A stretch of DNA of 64,000 nt from Nitrospirota bacterium (GTDB lineage Bacteria > Nitrospirota > UBA9217), in assembly GCA_023229435.1 (NCBI GenBank), contig JALNZF010000001.1:326471-390470 (forward strand). The letters run 5' to 3'. Each line of letters starts with the position of its first letter. Within the stretch, counting starts at the first letter, position 1. The notes beneath the pieces were generated by a model. That model was not told where the DNA came from and did not search any database. It saw only the letters and a program-made list of their open reading frames with translations. Positions 43,638 to 53,279 of the stretch are shown piece by piece. The translations under genes were made by a program, and so were the position numbers.

Positions 43638-44930
43638 TTGCTCGAGATCGAACATATCCTGCCGGGCAGTATTGCTGAAGAACTGGGCTTGCAAGCGGGG
43701 GACGTGCTTGACTCTTTGAACGGGAAAGACGTCCATGACGTTATCGATTACCGTTTCTGGGTCGCTGAAGAACGTATCGTTATTGCGTTTCATACAAAGG
43801 ACGGCAAGGCCAAAAAGCTCCTTATTGAGAAAGACCCTGACGACAACCTCGGGCTGGAGTTCTCTCCGTTCCGCATCACCCGGTGCCATAACCGGTGCAT
43901 CTTCTGCTTTGTCGATCAAATGCCGGCCGGTTGCCGGAAAAGCCTGTATGTAAAGGACGACGACTTCCGGGCTTCTTTCCTGCACGGAAATTATATTACG
44001 CTCGGCGCCCTTTCAGAAAATGACTGGGAGAGGATCTTTCGTGAGCGGTTGTCTCCGCTTTATATCTCCGTTCATACCACGGACCACCCGCTCCGTACCT
44101 TCATGCTGGGAAACAGGAAGGCGCCTGATATCCTGGCGAGCATGAAGCGTCTGGCCTCGGGCGGAATTATGATGCATACGCAGATCGTTCTGTGCCCCGG
44201 GATCAACGACGGCGATCGCTTGCAGAAGACGCTGGACGATCTGTCCGGTCTTTTCCCGGCGGTCGCTTCCATAGCAGTAGTCCCGGTTGGAATAACGTCA
44301 TTCAGAAAAACGTTATTTCGCCTCAGGTCGTTTACCCGGTCCGAGGCGCGTGCGGTGATCGAACGTATTGCCAAACTCGGGTCTCGGTTCAAACGACAGC
44401 TCGGGACCCGGCTTGTTTTTGCTTCTGATGAATTCTTCATCAAGGCGGGAGAGCCGTTCCCCCGGCTGTCTTTTTACGAGGAACTTCCCCAGAGAGAGAA
44501 CGGCGTGGGCATGGTGTCCGAATTTCTGCGTGATGTATCACGCACCCGGATCCCGATAAAAACGACGCCGATGAAATTGACCCTGGTTACCGGGGTATCA
44601 TTCGGCCGTATTCTCAAACACGCCCTTGAGCGGTTCAGAACGGTTGAAGGACCAACAATCAGACTGGTGATCGCGCAGAACGGTTTTTTCGGGCCTTCGG
44701 TTACGGTTGCAGGGCTCTTGACAGGACAGGACATTCTCCGGGCGCTCAAGGGTAAGCGTCTGGGAGACCTCGTTCTGATACCCTCCAGTGCGCTGAAGGA
44801 AGATGAAGACCTGTTCCTTGACAACATGCAACTCGCACAGTTGGAGCAGGCGCTCTCTGTCAGGGTACTGAAAGCAGATACCTTCAGTGAACTGGTCAAC
44901 GTGCTGCGTGGTAAGGGGAGGCGCTTCTGA
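43638..44930 (+). CDS. PDZ and DUF512-domain radical SAM protein
   Basis: A 430-residue protein of the DUF512 family. A PDZ-like N-terminus (LEIEHILPGSIAEELGLQAGDVLDSLNG) leads to a radical SAM core with CHNRCIFCFVDQMP (CxxxCxxC) and GNYITLGALSENDW. A C-terminal DUF512 domain has SFGRILKHAL, VAGLLTGQDILRALKG and the final SALKEDEDLFLDN. The family is widespread but has no established substrate. It starts with TTG directly after the regulator stop codon, with only a weak ribosome site, so translational coupling is likely. It overlaps aroE by one base. Confidence 0.9.
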   Translation: MLEIEHILPGSIAEELGLQAGDVLDSLNGKDVHDVIDYRFWVAEERIVIAFHTKDGKAKKLLIEKDPDDNLGLEFSPFRITRCHNRCIFCFVDQMPAGCRKSLYVKDDDFRASFLHGNYITLGALSENDWERIFRERLSPLYISVHTTDHPLRTFMLGNRKAPDILASMKRLASGGIMMHTQIVLCPGINDGDRLQKTLDDLSGLFPAVASIAVVPVGITSFRKTLFRLRSFTRSEARAVIERIAKLGSRFKRQLGTRLVFASDEFFIKAGEPFPRLSFYEELPQRENGVGMVSEFLRDVSRTRIPIKTTPMKLTLVTGVSFGRILKHALERFRTVEGPTIRLVIAQNGFFGPSVTVAGLLTGQDILRALKGKRLGDLVLIPSSALKEDEDLFLDNMQLAQLEQALSVRVLKADTFSELVNVLRGKGRRF

Positions 44931-45775
44931 TGATTTCAGGAAAGACGTCGATCTACGGCATATTCGGACACCCTGTGGAGCACACCTTCTCGCCGGGGAT
45001 GCATAATAGCGCATTCAAAAAACTCGGTATGGATGCCTGCTACGTGCCCTTTGCGGTCCCTCCCGGGGGCCTGGCGGATGCCGTGCGAGCAATAGTTCCT
45101 CTCGGTCTCCGCGGAGTGAACGTCACGGTCCCGCACAAAGAACGCGTGCTTGCCTTTCTTGATGAACTTTCTGAAGAGGCGCGGCTGATCGGCGCGGTGA
45201 ATACAATCGAGATCAGAAAAGGGCGGCTGATCGGCCACAATACCGACGGCAGAGGGTTCCTGCGGTCTCTCAGGGAGCATGGGGATCTGGATCCTAAAGG
45301 GAAAAAATTTCTGTTCATCGGCTCGGGCGGTGCGGCCCGCGCCGTGAGCTTCAGTCTGGCGCTTGCCGGCGCTGCTGAGATCGTCTTTCGAGACCTTGAT
45401 GCCCGAAAAGCATCTGTGCTCGCGAATGATATCCGGGAAAAGACCGGGGTGCCGGCAATAACCATAGGACAGGAGTCGCTCTCGGAACATGCGGCTGATG
45501 CCGATTGTCTGATCAATGCCACTCCGCTCGGTCTTAAGAAAACGGACCCCCTGCCGATACCCGCAAAGTTCGTCACGAGAAATCATCTCGTTTGTGATCT
45601 TGTCTATAACCCTCCGGAAACCGCACTTTTGAATGTGGCAAAGAAGCGGCACGCCAAGAGACTATCCGGTCTCGGCATGCTTTTATACCAGGGTGTTATC
45701 GCCTTAGAAATATGGACCGGGGGGAAAGCGCCGGTCCTGGTCATGAAGAACGCACTTGCCAGGCAGATACGATAA
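44930..45775 (+). CDS. aroE: Shikimate dehydrogenase
   Basis: A 281-residue AroE, which reduces 3-dehydroshikimate with NADPH in aromatic amino-acid synthesis. Substrate-site motifs are GHPVEHTFSPGMHN and NVTVPHKE (catalytic lysine) with the aspartate in GHNTDGRGF. The nucleotide site is FIGSGGAARAVSFSLA. CDLVYNPPETALL and GLGMLLYQGVIALEIWTG close the fold. AGGGGAGG lies upstream and the start overlaps the DUF512 stop (TGATG). It immediately precedes the pil cluster, an arrangement also seen in some delta-proteobacteria. Confidence 0.95.
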   Translation: MISGKTSIYGIFGHPVEHTFSPGMHNSAFKKLGMDACYVPFAVPPGGLADAVRAIVPLGLRGVNVTVPHKERVLAFLDELSEEARLIGAVNTIEIRKGRLIGHNTDGRGFLRSLREHGDLDPKGKKFLFIGSGGAARAVSFSLALAGAAEIVFRDLDARKASVLANDIREKTGVPAITIGQESLSEHAADADCLINATPLGLKKTDPLPIPAKFVTRNHLVCDLVYNPPETALLNVAKKRHAKRLSGLGMLLYQGVIALEIWTGGKAPVLVMKNALARQIR

Positions 45776-45811
45776 CACATTATAAAATCGGGGGAAAGAA
45801 TGTCTGGCGTC

Positions 45812-45840
45812 TTGACATGCATTCATTATTCAAGTAATAT
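45812..45840 (+). promoter_or_regulatory. Strong sigma-70 promoter of pilBTCSR
   Basis: TTGACA (45812-45817), 17 bases, TAATAT (45835-45840), in an AT-rich tract 36 bases before pilB. Confidence 0.75.
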
Positions 45841-45875
45841 AAAGAATATAATTTTTTATTTTTAAGGGAGCCCTT

Positions 45876-47729
45876 ATGGCGATGTCTGGAAGACTCGGCT
45901 CGATGCTGGTATCGTCGGGTCTGATCACGGAAGACCAGTTGCAGAAAGCGCTCGCGTCGCAGAAAAGCCAGGGCGGCAGGCTTGGCTCTATCCTGGTGAA
46001 GATGCAGTTTGTGCAGGAAGACAAACTGATGACGTTCCTGAGCAAACAGTATGGCGTCCCCTATGTCGACTTGAGCAAATTTGAGATCAATCCCGCCGTC
46101 ATAAAACATATTCCCGCGGAAGTAGCCCAGAAATATCGCATCATGCCGATCAATCGCGCCGGCGCCACGATCACCATCGCCATGGTCGACCCCTCCAATA
46201 TATTCGCCATTGACGACATCAAATTTATGACCGGCTATAATGTCGAGGCGGTTGTGGCAACCGAAGGCGCGATTGTTGAAGCGGTCAAAAAATATTACGG
46301 CTCCGGCGCCAAGTCCCTCGTTGCCGCCAAAAGCGGCGGGATTGCACAAGCGGCACAACCCCGGGAAGAGAAAAAGATCTCCCTGGACGCCAAAGATTAT
46401 GCGATGGACGAATCGGTCGATGAAAACGCTTTTGTCGATGATATCGATACCGGCGGAGAGGTTGACGTCGATGATTTCGATAACCTCGTTCATGGCGCAG
46501 TCGATGAACTCGAGGTCATTGAAGATGAAAAGCTGGACGCGTTGTCGGGAGAAGTTGAAGCGCCGATCGTGAAACTCGTGAACGGTATTCTGCTCCGGGC
46601 GGCAAAGGCGGGCGTGAGCGACATCCATATTGAGCCCTACGAGAAAAAGTTCAGGGTGCGGTACCGGCTCGACGGCGTGCTGAAAACGGTCATGGGTCTT
46701 CCCCTCAAGATCAGGAATGCGATCATTTCCCGTATCAAGATCATGTCGTCCCTCGACATCGCCGAGCGGAGACTTCCGCAGGACGGCAGGATCAAGCTCA
46801 AGATGAGCAAGAACAAGGTCATGGACTTCCGTGTTTCCGTCCTTCCGACCCTCTTCGGGGAAAAGATCGTCATGCGGTTGCTCGACAAGTCGAATCTTCA
46901 GCTCGACATGACCAAGCTTGGCTTTGATGAGGACCAGTTGGTGGATTTTAAGGAGGCCCTCGGGAAACCGTTCGGCATGGTGCTGGTGACGGGCCCGACG
47001 GGAAGCGGCAAGACCACGACCCTTTACTCGGCGCTGAGCGAACTGAATACCGATTCCGAAAATATCATGACCGCTGAGGACCCGGTGGAATTCAACCTCA
47101 TGGGCATCAATCAGGTCCAGATGAAGGACGAGATCGGGCTCAACTTTGCCGCTGCGCTCCGTTCCTTTCTCCGTCAGGACCCGGATATCATCATGGTGGG
47201 AGAGACCCGTGACTATGAAACTGCGGAGATCGGGGTCAAGGCAGCTCTTACCGGCCACCTCGTGCTCTCCACGCTGCATACCAATGATGCCCCAAGCACC
47301 ATCAACCGCCTGCTCAACATGGGTGTTGAGCCGTTCCTGGTTTCTTCGGCAGTGATCCTTATCGTTGCCCAGCGGCTTGTACGGAAGGCCTGCCAGAACT
47401 GCAAGAAGCCGCAAAAACTGCCGGTTGAGACGTTTATCGACGCGGGGTTCGATCCGGAAGAGGCCAAGTCCATCGTAAGCTACCGGGGCGAAGGTTGCGA
47501 AATTTGCAATCAGACCGGGTATAAGGGCAGGGTGGCGCTCTACGAGGTCATGCCTCTCAAGGACGAGATCAAGGAGCTCATCCTGCAAGGCGCATCGGTC
47601 TTCGATCTCAAAAAAGCGGCCGTCAACGGAGGAATGAAGACCCTTCGGGCGAGCGGACTGTTGAAAGTGAAGGCTGGATTGACTTCGCTGGAAGAAGTGG
47701 TTGAGAACACATTCCCTGATAAAAATTAG
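45876..47729 (+). CDS. pilB: Type IV pilus extension ATPase PilB
   Basis: A 617-residue pilus-assembly ATPase. The N-terminal MshEN-type domain (about 1-150) has GRLGSMLVSSGLITEDQLQKAL. The AAA-type core has Walker A GPTGSGKTTT near 375, the Asp box (TAEDPVEFNL), Walker B and the His box (LVLSTLHTNDAPS). A four-cysteine zinc site (CQNCKKP...CEICNQTG) typical of PilB/GspE lies near the end. It powers pilin polymerisation at the inner membrane. A long acidic linker (about 165-230) makes it longer than usual. AGGGAG precedes the ATG. Confidence 0.96.
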   Translation: MAMSGRLGSMLVSSGLITEDQLQKALASQKSQGGRLGSILVKMQFVQEDKLMTFLSKQYGVPYVDLSKFEINPAVIKHIPAEVAQKYRIMPINRAGATITIAMVDPSNIFAIDDIKFMTGYNVEAVVATEGAIVEAVKKYYGSGAKSLVAAKSGGIAQAAQPREEKKISLDAKDYAMDESVDENAFVDDIDTGGEVDVDDFDNLVHGAVDELEVIEDEKLDALSGEVEAPIVKLVNGILLRAAKAGVSDIHIEPYEKKFRVRYRLDGVLKTVMGLPLKIRNAIISRIKIMSSLDIAERRLPQDGRIKLKMSKNKVMDFRVSVLPTLFGEKIVMRLLDKSNLQLDMTKLGFDEDQLVDFKEALGKPFGMVLVTGPTGSGKTTTLYSALSELNTDSENIMTAEDPVEFNLMGINQVQMKDEIGLNFAAALRSFLRQDPDIIMVGETRDYETAEIGVKAALTGHLVLSTLHTNDAPSTINRLLNMGVEPFLVSSAVILIVAQRLVRKACQNCKKPQKLPVETFIDAGFDPEEAKSIVSYRGEGCEICNQTGYKGRVALYEVMPLKDEIKELILQGASVFDLKKAAVNGGMKTLRASGLLKVKAGLTSLEEVVENTFPDKN

Positions 47730-47783
47730 CGGACGTCGAGAGCGTGAAGTATAAAATAGTATTCAAAAAAAGGGGTTCTTCCT

Positions 47784-48887
47784 ATGGCCAACCTGCACGA
47801 TCTGCTCAAGTTTATGATAGAAAAAGGCGCATCCGACCTCCATATTACCACGGGGATTCCGCCGTCGATCCGCGTTGACGGCAAGATAAAACTGATACCC
47901 GGATTGGAACCCCTGAGCGCCTCTCAGACCAAGGACCTCTGTTACAGCATCCTCACCGATGCCCAGAAGCACAAGTTTGAAGAGAACAGCGAACTCGACC
48001 TCTCCTTCGGCGTTAAGAACCTGTCCCGCTTTCGCGCAAATATGTTTGTGCAGCGCGGCGCCGTGGCTGCTGCGATCAGGACCATTCCTTTCAAGATCAA
48101 AACGTTCCAGGAGCTGGGTCTTCCGGAAATAGTCTCCGACCTTTGTAAAAAACCGAGAGGACTCGTTCTCGTCACCGGGCCCACGGGCAGCGGCAAGTCG
48201 ACGACACTCGCCTCGATGATCGATAAGATAAACAGCGAGCGTCAGGAACATATCATCACCATCGAAGATCCGATCGAGTATCTCCACCCGCATAAAAAAT
48301 GCCTGGTAAATCAGCGGGAGGTAAACGCTGACACCAAATCGTTCAAGGACGCCTTGAAATATATTCTCCGGCAGGACCCCGATGTCGTGCTCGTGGGAGA
48401 AATGCGCGATCTCGAAACCATTGAAGCGGCCCTGACCATAGCGGAAACAGGACATCTTACGTTCGCGACACTCCATACGAACTCCGCTGCGCAGACGATG
48501 AATCGTATCATTGATGTCTTTCCGCCTCACCAGCAATCCCAGGTCAGGGCACAGCTTTCGTTCGTTCTTGAAGGCGTCATGTCCCAGCAGCTCATACCGA
48601 AGATAGGCGGAGGCAGAATTCTCGCTCTGGAGGTCATGATCCCGAATGTCGCTATCCGGAACCTTATCCGGGAGGACAAAATCCATCAGGTCTATTCCAT
48701 TATGCAGACCGGCCAGTCAAAGTTCGGCATGATGACCCTTAATCAGTCTCTGTATGAACTCTATACCAAAAAAATAATTTCGTATGAAGACTGTATCGGC
48801 CGTTCGTCGAACCCGGACGAACTCACTCAAATGCTTGGGCGCTCCGGTCTCGGAGGAGGGCAGAAGGTCCAGAAGGAATACCGCTGA
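47784..48887 (+). CDS. pilT: Twitching motility retraction ATPase PilT
   Basis: A 367-residue retraction ATPase. It shows ASDLHITTGIPPSIRVDGKI at the start, Walker A GPTGSGKSTT near 131, ITIEDPIEYLH, VLVGEMRDLETIEAALTIAETGHL and the His box TLHTNSAAQTMNRIIDVFP. The C-terminal AIRNLIRE block, characteristic of PilT and needed for retraction, is present. It depolymerises type IV pili for twitching, DNA uptake or surface attachment. It sits 54 bases after pilB. Confidence 0.96.
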   Translation: MANLHDLLKFMIEKGASDLHITTGIPPSIRVDGKIKLIPGLEPLSASQTKDLCYSILTDAQKHKFEENSELDLSFGVKNLSRFRANMFVQRGAVAAAIRTIPFKIKTFQELGLPEIVSDLCKKPRGLVLVTGPTGSGKSTTLASMIDKINSERQEHIITIEDPIEYLHPHKKCLVNQREVNADTKSFKDALKYILRQDPDVVLVGEMRDLETIEAALTIAETGHLTFATLHTNSAAQTMNRIIDVFPPHQQSQVRAQLSFVLEGVMSQQLIPKIGGGRILALEVMIPNVAIRNLIREDKIHQVYSIMQTGQSKFGMMTLNQSLYELYTKKIISYEDCIGRSSNPDELTQMLGRSGLGGGQKVQKEYR

Positions 48888-48926
48888 GTCGATAGGTTGC
48901 TGCTAAATATAATTTCGAGGTGAAAA

Positions 48927-50138
48927 ATGGCAACAAGCGTATTTACTTGGGAAGGCAAAACCCGGCAGGGATCTGTCCAAAAGGGCGAAATTTCCGCAAA
49001 CAGCAAGGAAGACGTTCTCGCGCTTCTTCGAAAGCAGAATATTCAGCCGATCAATGTAACCGCCAAGCCGAAAGAGCTCAAGTTGAGTTTCGGCGCTCCA
49101 AAAGTTAAAGATAAGGATATCGTGATCTTTACCCGTCAGTTGGCGACCATGATCGATGCGGGATTGCCGCTCGTGCAGTGTCTTGATATCCTCGGCAACC
49201 AGACGGAAAACAAAACGCTTGCAAAGACGGTAAACCAGGTCAGGTCCGATGTGGAGAGCGGGGCGACCTTCGCCGATGCGCTCAAGAAACACCCCAAGAT
49301 CTTTGACAATCTCTATTGCAATATGGTTGCCGCCGGAGAGGCGGGCGGTATTTTGGACACCATTCTCGGCCGGCTCGCAGCTTTTATGGAAAAGTTCGCG
49401 AAGATCAAGGGCCAGATCAAATCGGCGATGATCTATCCCTCGGTCATCCTGTTCGTGGCGGTTGCCGTGGTTTCCCTGCTGCTGGTTGTCGTCGTCCCCA
49501 TGCTGGCCAACATATTTGTCGAAGCAAAAATGCAGCTGCCTTTCCCCACCCGCGTTGTGATGGCGGTCAGCAATTTCTTGAAAGGCTGGGGCGGGCTGGT
49601 CCTTCTCGTCAGCCTGGTCGCTTTCTTTATCGGTCTCAAACAATTCAGAAAAACCGAAAATGGCCGGAGATTGACGGATGCCTTTGCCTTAAAAGTACCC
49701 GTTGCGGGTTCACTGATCCAGCGGGTTGCGGTTGCCAAGTTTACGCGCACCCTCGGTACGCTGCTTACCAGCGGGGTCCCCATCCTTGAAGGGTTGTTGA
49801 TCGTTTCGAGGACCGCGGGCAACAAGGTTGTGGAAGAAGCGATCCTCGCCACCCGGCAGAGCGTGAGCGAAGGAAAAACGCTTGCTGAGCCCCTGGGAAG
49901 GGCAAAGGTCTTCCCCTCAATGGTCGTCTCGATGATCTCGGTCGGTGAGGCGACGGGCGCGCTCGACAACATGCTGAACAAGATCGCTGACTTCTACGAT
50001 GATGAGGTGGATTCCGCGGTGGCGGCGCTCACCTCCCTGCTTGAGCCCATGCTGATGATCTTTCTGGGCATCACGGTCGGTTTCGTGATCGTCGCCATGT
50101 ACATGCCGATATTCCAGATGGGCGCGGCTGCGGGTTAA
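48927..50138 (+). CDS. pilC: Type IV pilus inner-membrane platform PilC
   Basis: A 403-residue GspF-family protein with two tandem T2SSF domains (KDIVIFTRQLATMIDAGLPLVQCLDIL and AVAKFTRTLGTLLTSGVPILEGLLIV). Three membrane helices lie near 170-195, 220-245 and 370-395. It anchors PilB/PilT at the inner membrane. GAGGTG precedes the ATG. It ends nine bases before the pilS start. Confidence 0.96.
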   Translation: MATSVFTWEGKTRQGSVQKGEISANSKEDVLALLRKQNIQPINVTAKPKELKLSFGAPKVKDKDIVIFTRQLATMIDAGLPLVQCLDILGNQTENKTLAKTVNQVRSDVESGATFADALKKHPKIFDNLYCNMVAAGEAGGILDTILGRLAAFMEKFAKIKGQIKSAMIYPSVILFVAVAVVSLLLVVVVPMLANIFVEAKMQLPFPTRVVMAVSNFLKGWGGLVLLVSLVAFFIGLKQFRKTENGRRLTDAFALKVPVAGSLIQRVAVAKFTRTLGTLLTSGVPILEGLLIVSRTAGNKVVEEAILATRQSVSEGKTLAEPLGRAKVFPSMVVSMISVGEATGALDNMLNKIADFYDDEVDSAVAALTSLLEPMLMIFLGITVGFVIVAMYMPIFQMGAAAG

Positions 50139-50146
50139 TACCTCAC

Positions 50147-51847
50147 GTGACACAAGAGTATTCAAAAGAAGAATACACGATACGCATAAAGTGGCTTATC
50201 TGGAGCAGGGTAGTGCTCGCGACCTTTCTGGTCGGGACACTTATTTTTTTTCAACGGCACTATGCTATTTACCCGTTTAATACCGCGTACGTATACTATT
50301 TTTTGCTCTCCGTCTATTGCCTCACCGTTGTTTACTGGTACCTTCTTAAAACGACAAAGCGTTTTTCCCTCCTCGCCTATCTTCAGACGTCGGTCGATAT
50401 TCTTCTCGTTACCGCTCTCACCCATCTTACCGGAGGCATCGACAGCGGTTTTTCGCTCCTCTACCATCTGACGATCATCTCTTCAAGTATTATTCTGTAC
50501 CGTCGGGGTGGTTATCTGTCGGCTTCTCTTTCGAGCATTCTGTACGGCGCAATGCTGGATATGCAGTTTTATAACGTTCCCGGTTTCGTCAGGAGCCAGA
50601 ACTTCACAGCAGTCCAGGTGCTTTTTCAGGTGTTCATCAATATCCTCTCGTTCTACATCGTGGGGTTATTGAGCGGCTACCTTTCCGAGCGTCTCAGAAA
50701 AACTCGCAAGGAACTCCGGGAAAAGAGCATTGACCTGGAAGATCTCCGTGTCCTGCAGGAGCATATCCTTCGGAGCGTGGGAAGCGGTATCGTCACCATG
50801 GACCTGCAGGGCAACATCGCGTCATGGAATCCCGCGGCTGAAGAGATCACGGGGTACCGTTATGATGAGATCAAAAGCCGCTGGCAGCAGGTGTTCGGGG
50901 ACAGCATCAAAGGGATCTTCGGCCATACTGACTCGCTGAAAGCGAGCCCATTTCATTTCAATGGGCAGATCATGAAAAAAGACGGCAGTATTGCACTGCT
51001 CGGGATGACTGCCTCTCTGCTGAAGGACGATACCAACGCCGTTCGCGGGATCATCCTTATCTTCCAGGACATAACCAAGATGGTCGAGATGGAGGACCAG
51101 GTACGCATGAAGGAGCGGCTGGCGACCGTCGGGAGCCTCGCCGCGGGCATCGCCCATGAGATCCGGAACCCGCTCGCGTCGCTCAGCGGTTCCATCCAGG
51201 TGCTTCAGGGCGAACTCGACCTCAAAGGCGACAACAAACAACTTATGGATATCGTTGTTCGCGAGACAGACCGGCTCAACACGATCATCATGGAATTTCT
51301 GGAATATGCCCGTCTCAAGAACGCTCAGAATGAAACCATTGAGCTTTCACCCGTGCTTGATGAAACGATCATGCTGTTGAAGAACAGCAGGGATTTTACG
51401 GGCAACATCCGCATCACTCATCAGGTGGATCCGCACGTCGTAATACAAGGGGACCCCCAGCGGATTCGCCAGGTCTTCTGGAACCTGCTTATTAACGCCT
51501 GCCAGGCGATGCCGCAGGGCGGCGAGATAATAATCACCGCGAGGCCGTTTTCCGGAGTACATGATGACATGGATTGGTGTGAGATCATTATAGCGGATAC
51601 GGGCGAAGGAATCGCGCGCGACGATCGGGACAGGATATTCAATCCTTTTTTTACGACAAAGACCGGGGGCACCGGTCTGGGGCTGGCGATCGTCTACCGG
51701 ATCATCCAGGACCATCGCGGCACGATCACGGTGGAAAGCGTGCCGGGCAAAGGGACCCAATTCATCATCAGGCTCCCAATCATTGAGGAGCCGGTTTACA
51801 CGACGCTTAAGAACAATACGGAGCAGGCGCGGAAAAGGCGGAATTGA
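50147..51847 (+). CDS. pilS: PilS-type sensor histidine kinase
   Basis: A 566-residue kinase starting with GTG, 9 bases after pilC. About six membrane helices (residues 20-190) are followed by a PAS domain (about 210-320). The HisKA domain has AAGIAHEIRNPLASLSGSIQVL (phospho-acceptor His). HATPase_c has NLLINACQAMPQGG, ADTGEGIARDD and GTGLGLAIVYRII. The membrane region resembles PilS, which senses pilin in the membrane and phosphorylates PilR. It is directly followed by pilR (one base between stop and ATG). Confidence 0.92.
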   Translation: MTQEYSKEEYTIRIKWLIWSRVVLATFLVGTLIFFQRHYAIYPFNTAYVYYFLLSVYCLTVVYWYLLKTTKRFSLLAYLQTSVDILLVTALTHLTGGIDSGFSLLYHLTIISSSIILYRRGGYLSASLSSILYGAMLDMQFYNVPGFVRSQNFTAVQVLFQVFINILSFYIVGLLSGYLSERLRKTRKELREKSIDLEDLRVLQEHILRSVGSGIVTMDLQGNIASWNPAAEEITGYRYDEIKSRWQQVFGDSIKGIFGHTDSLKASPFHFNGQIMKKDGSIALLGMTASLLKDDTNAVRGIILIFQDITKMVEMEDQVRMKERLATVGSLAAGIAHEIRNPLASLSGSIQVLQGELDLKGDNKQLMDIVVRETDRLNTIIMEFLEYARLKNAQNETIELSPVLDETIMLLKNSRDFTGNIRITHQVDPHVVIQGDPQRIRQVFWNLLINACQAMPQGGEIIITARPFSGVHDDMDWCEIIIADTGEGIARDDRDRIFNPFFTTKTGGTGLGLAIVYRIIQDHRGTITVESVPGKGTQFIIRLPIIEEPVYTTLKNNTEQARKRRN

Positions 51848-51848
51848 T

Positions 51849-53222
51849 ATGAGCAAAATACTCGTTGTTGATGATGAACAGAGCATGCGGGATTTTCTCG
51901 CAATCCTGCTCACCAAGGAAGGTCACGAAGTCGTGACGGCAATGAACGGCGCCGACGCGCTCCGGGCGGTCCAGGCGGAGATCTTCGACCTGGTGATCAC
52001 CGATGTGAAGATGCCCGGAGCCGATGGCATGGAAGTGCTCAAAACGGTCAAAGAGATCTCACCCGAGACCGTCGTGATCATGATCACCGCCTTTGCAACC
52101 ACCGAGGCCGCGGTCGAGGCCATGAAGATCGGGGCATATGACTACATCATCAAACCCTTCAAGGTCGATGAACTGAAGTTGATCGTTTACAATTCCCTCG
52201 AGAAGCGTTCTCTGAGAAAAGAGAACATCCTTCTCAAGCGTGAGATCGAGTCGAAGGCGGGATTCGCCAATTTTATCGGGAAAAGCGAGCCGATGCAAAA
52301 GGTTTTTTCCCTTATCCGACAGGTCTCGGACACAAAGAGCACGGTGTTGATAACCGGTGAGAGCGGGACCGGCAAAGAGCTCGTGGCAAGAGCCGTCCAT
52401 TTCAACAGCCCAAGGAAAAACGGACCGTTCGTGACGGTAAACTGCGGGGCATTGCCCGAGACCCTTCTTGAAAGCGAATTGTTCGGATACATGAAGGGCG
52501 CCTTCACCGGTGCGTCATCGAACAAACAGGGGCTTTTCGAAGCGGCTCACAACGGGACCCTTTTTCTTGATGAGATCAGCGCCACAACGCCGGCGCTCCA
52601 GATAAAACTCCTGCGGGTGCTCCAGGAACGGGAGTTCATCCGGGTGGGCGGTACCGCAGTGATCAAGGTGGATGTGCATATCATCGCCGCAAGCAACAGG
52701 GACCTGCTGGCAGAAATTGCCAAGGGTTTGTTCCGGGAAGACCTCTACTATCGTTTGAACGTGATCCCCATCCATCTGCCTCCGCTCAGGGAACGGAAGG
52801 AAGATATCCCGCTTCTTGCGGAATATTTTCTCAAGAAAGTCGTCCGCAAGGAGGTTGAACTGGCGCGGATCAAAATGATCGATGCTGAAGCCATGAAAGC
52901 GCTGATGGCATATCATTGGCCGGGAAATGTTCGGGAACTTGAGAACACCATAGAGCGAATGATGATCATGACGCCGGAAGATGTTATTCGTCTCGATCAG
53001 GTTCCGGATTCCGTGAAAATTCCCTCTGGCTCTGCCGACCTGGTCACGTTCGATATTCCCGAGGCGGGAATGGACCTTGAGGCCCTGCTGGAAAACGCCG
53101 AAAAAACGTTTCTCCGCAAAGCGCTCGAAAAAACAGGGGGGGTAAAGACCGATGCGGCAAAACTGCTCGGACTGACCTTCCGCTCCTTCCGGCACCGGCT
53201 GCAAAAGTACGGAAACTCGTAA
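51849..53222 (+). CDS. pilR: PilR-type sigma-54 response regulator
   Basis: A 457-residue NtrC-family activator. The receiver has D52 in LVITDVKMPG. The AAA+ domain has Walker A GESGTGKE, GAFTGA (GYMKGAFTGASSNKQG) and VFLDEIS-type Walker B (LFLDEISATT). A C-terminal Fis-type HTH (KTDAAKLLGLTFRSFRHRLQKY) completes it; the FRSFRHRLQKY ending is typical of PilR. It should activate pilA at a sigma-54 promoter, but no pilA is in the window. The ATG at 51849 follows the pilS stop; longer in-frame starts overlap pilS and are unlikely. Confidence 0.94.
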   Translation: MSKILVVDDEQSMRDFLAILLTKEGHEVVTAMNGADALRAVQAEIFDLVITDVKMPGADGMEVLKTVKEISPETVVIMITAFATTEAAVEAMKIGAYDYIIKPFKVDELKLIVYNSLEKRSLRKENILLKREIESKAGFANFIGKSEPMQKVFSLIRQVSDTKSTVLITGESGTGKELVARAVHFNSPRKNGPFVTVNCGALPETLLESELFGYMKGAFTGASSNKQGLFEAAHNGTLFLDEISATTPALQIKLLRVLQEREFIRVGGTAVIKVDVHIIAASNRDLLAEIAKGLFREDLYYRLNVIPIHLPPLRERKEDIPLLAEYFLKKVVRKEVELARIKMIDAEAMKALMAYHWPGNVRELENTIERMMIMTPEDVIRLDQVPDSVKIPSGSADLVTFDIPEAGMDLEALLENAEKTFLRKALEKTGGVKTDAAKLLGLTFRSFRHRLQKYGNS

Positions 53223-53240
53223 GAGTTCGCGGAGTTTTTT
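53213..53240 (+). terminator. Weak terminator at the end of pilR
   Basis: AAACTC (53213-53218) pairs with GAGTTT (53232-53237) and is followed by further T residues. The stem begins within the last codons of pilR. Only six base pairs, so strength is doubtful. Confidence 0.35.
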
Positions 53241-53279
53241 ATTGCAAATCTCCAGTGATTCCGATAGAATCCAATTCCC

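Noticed and set aside
45780..47588. 602-codon minus-strand open frame opposite pilB
   Set aside because: It mirrors the pilB coding frame, has no ribosome site and no recognisable domain. Long antisense frames arise from codon bias in GC-rich genes.
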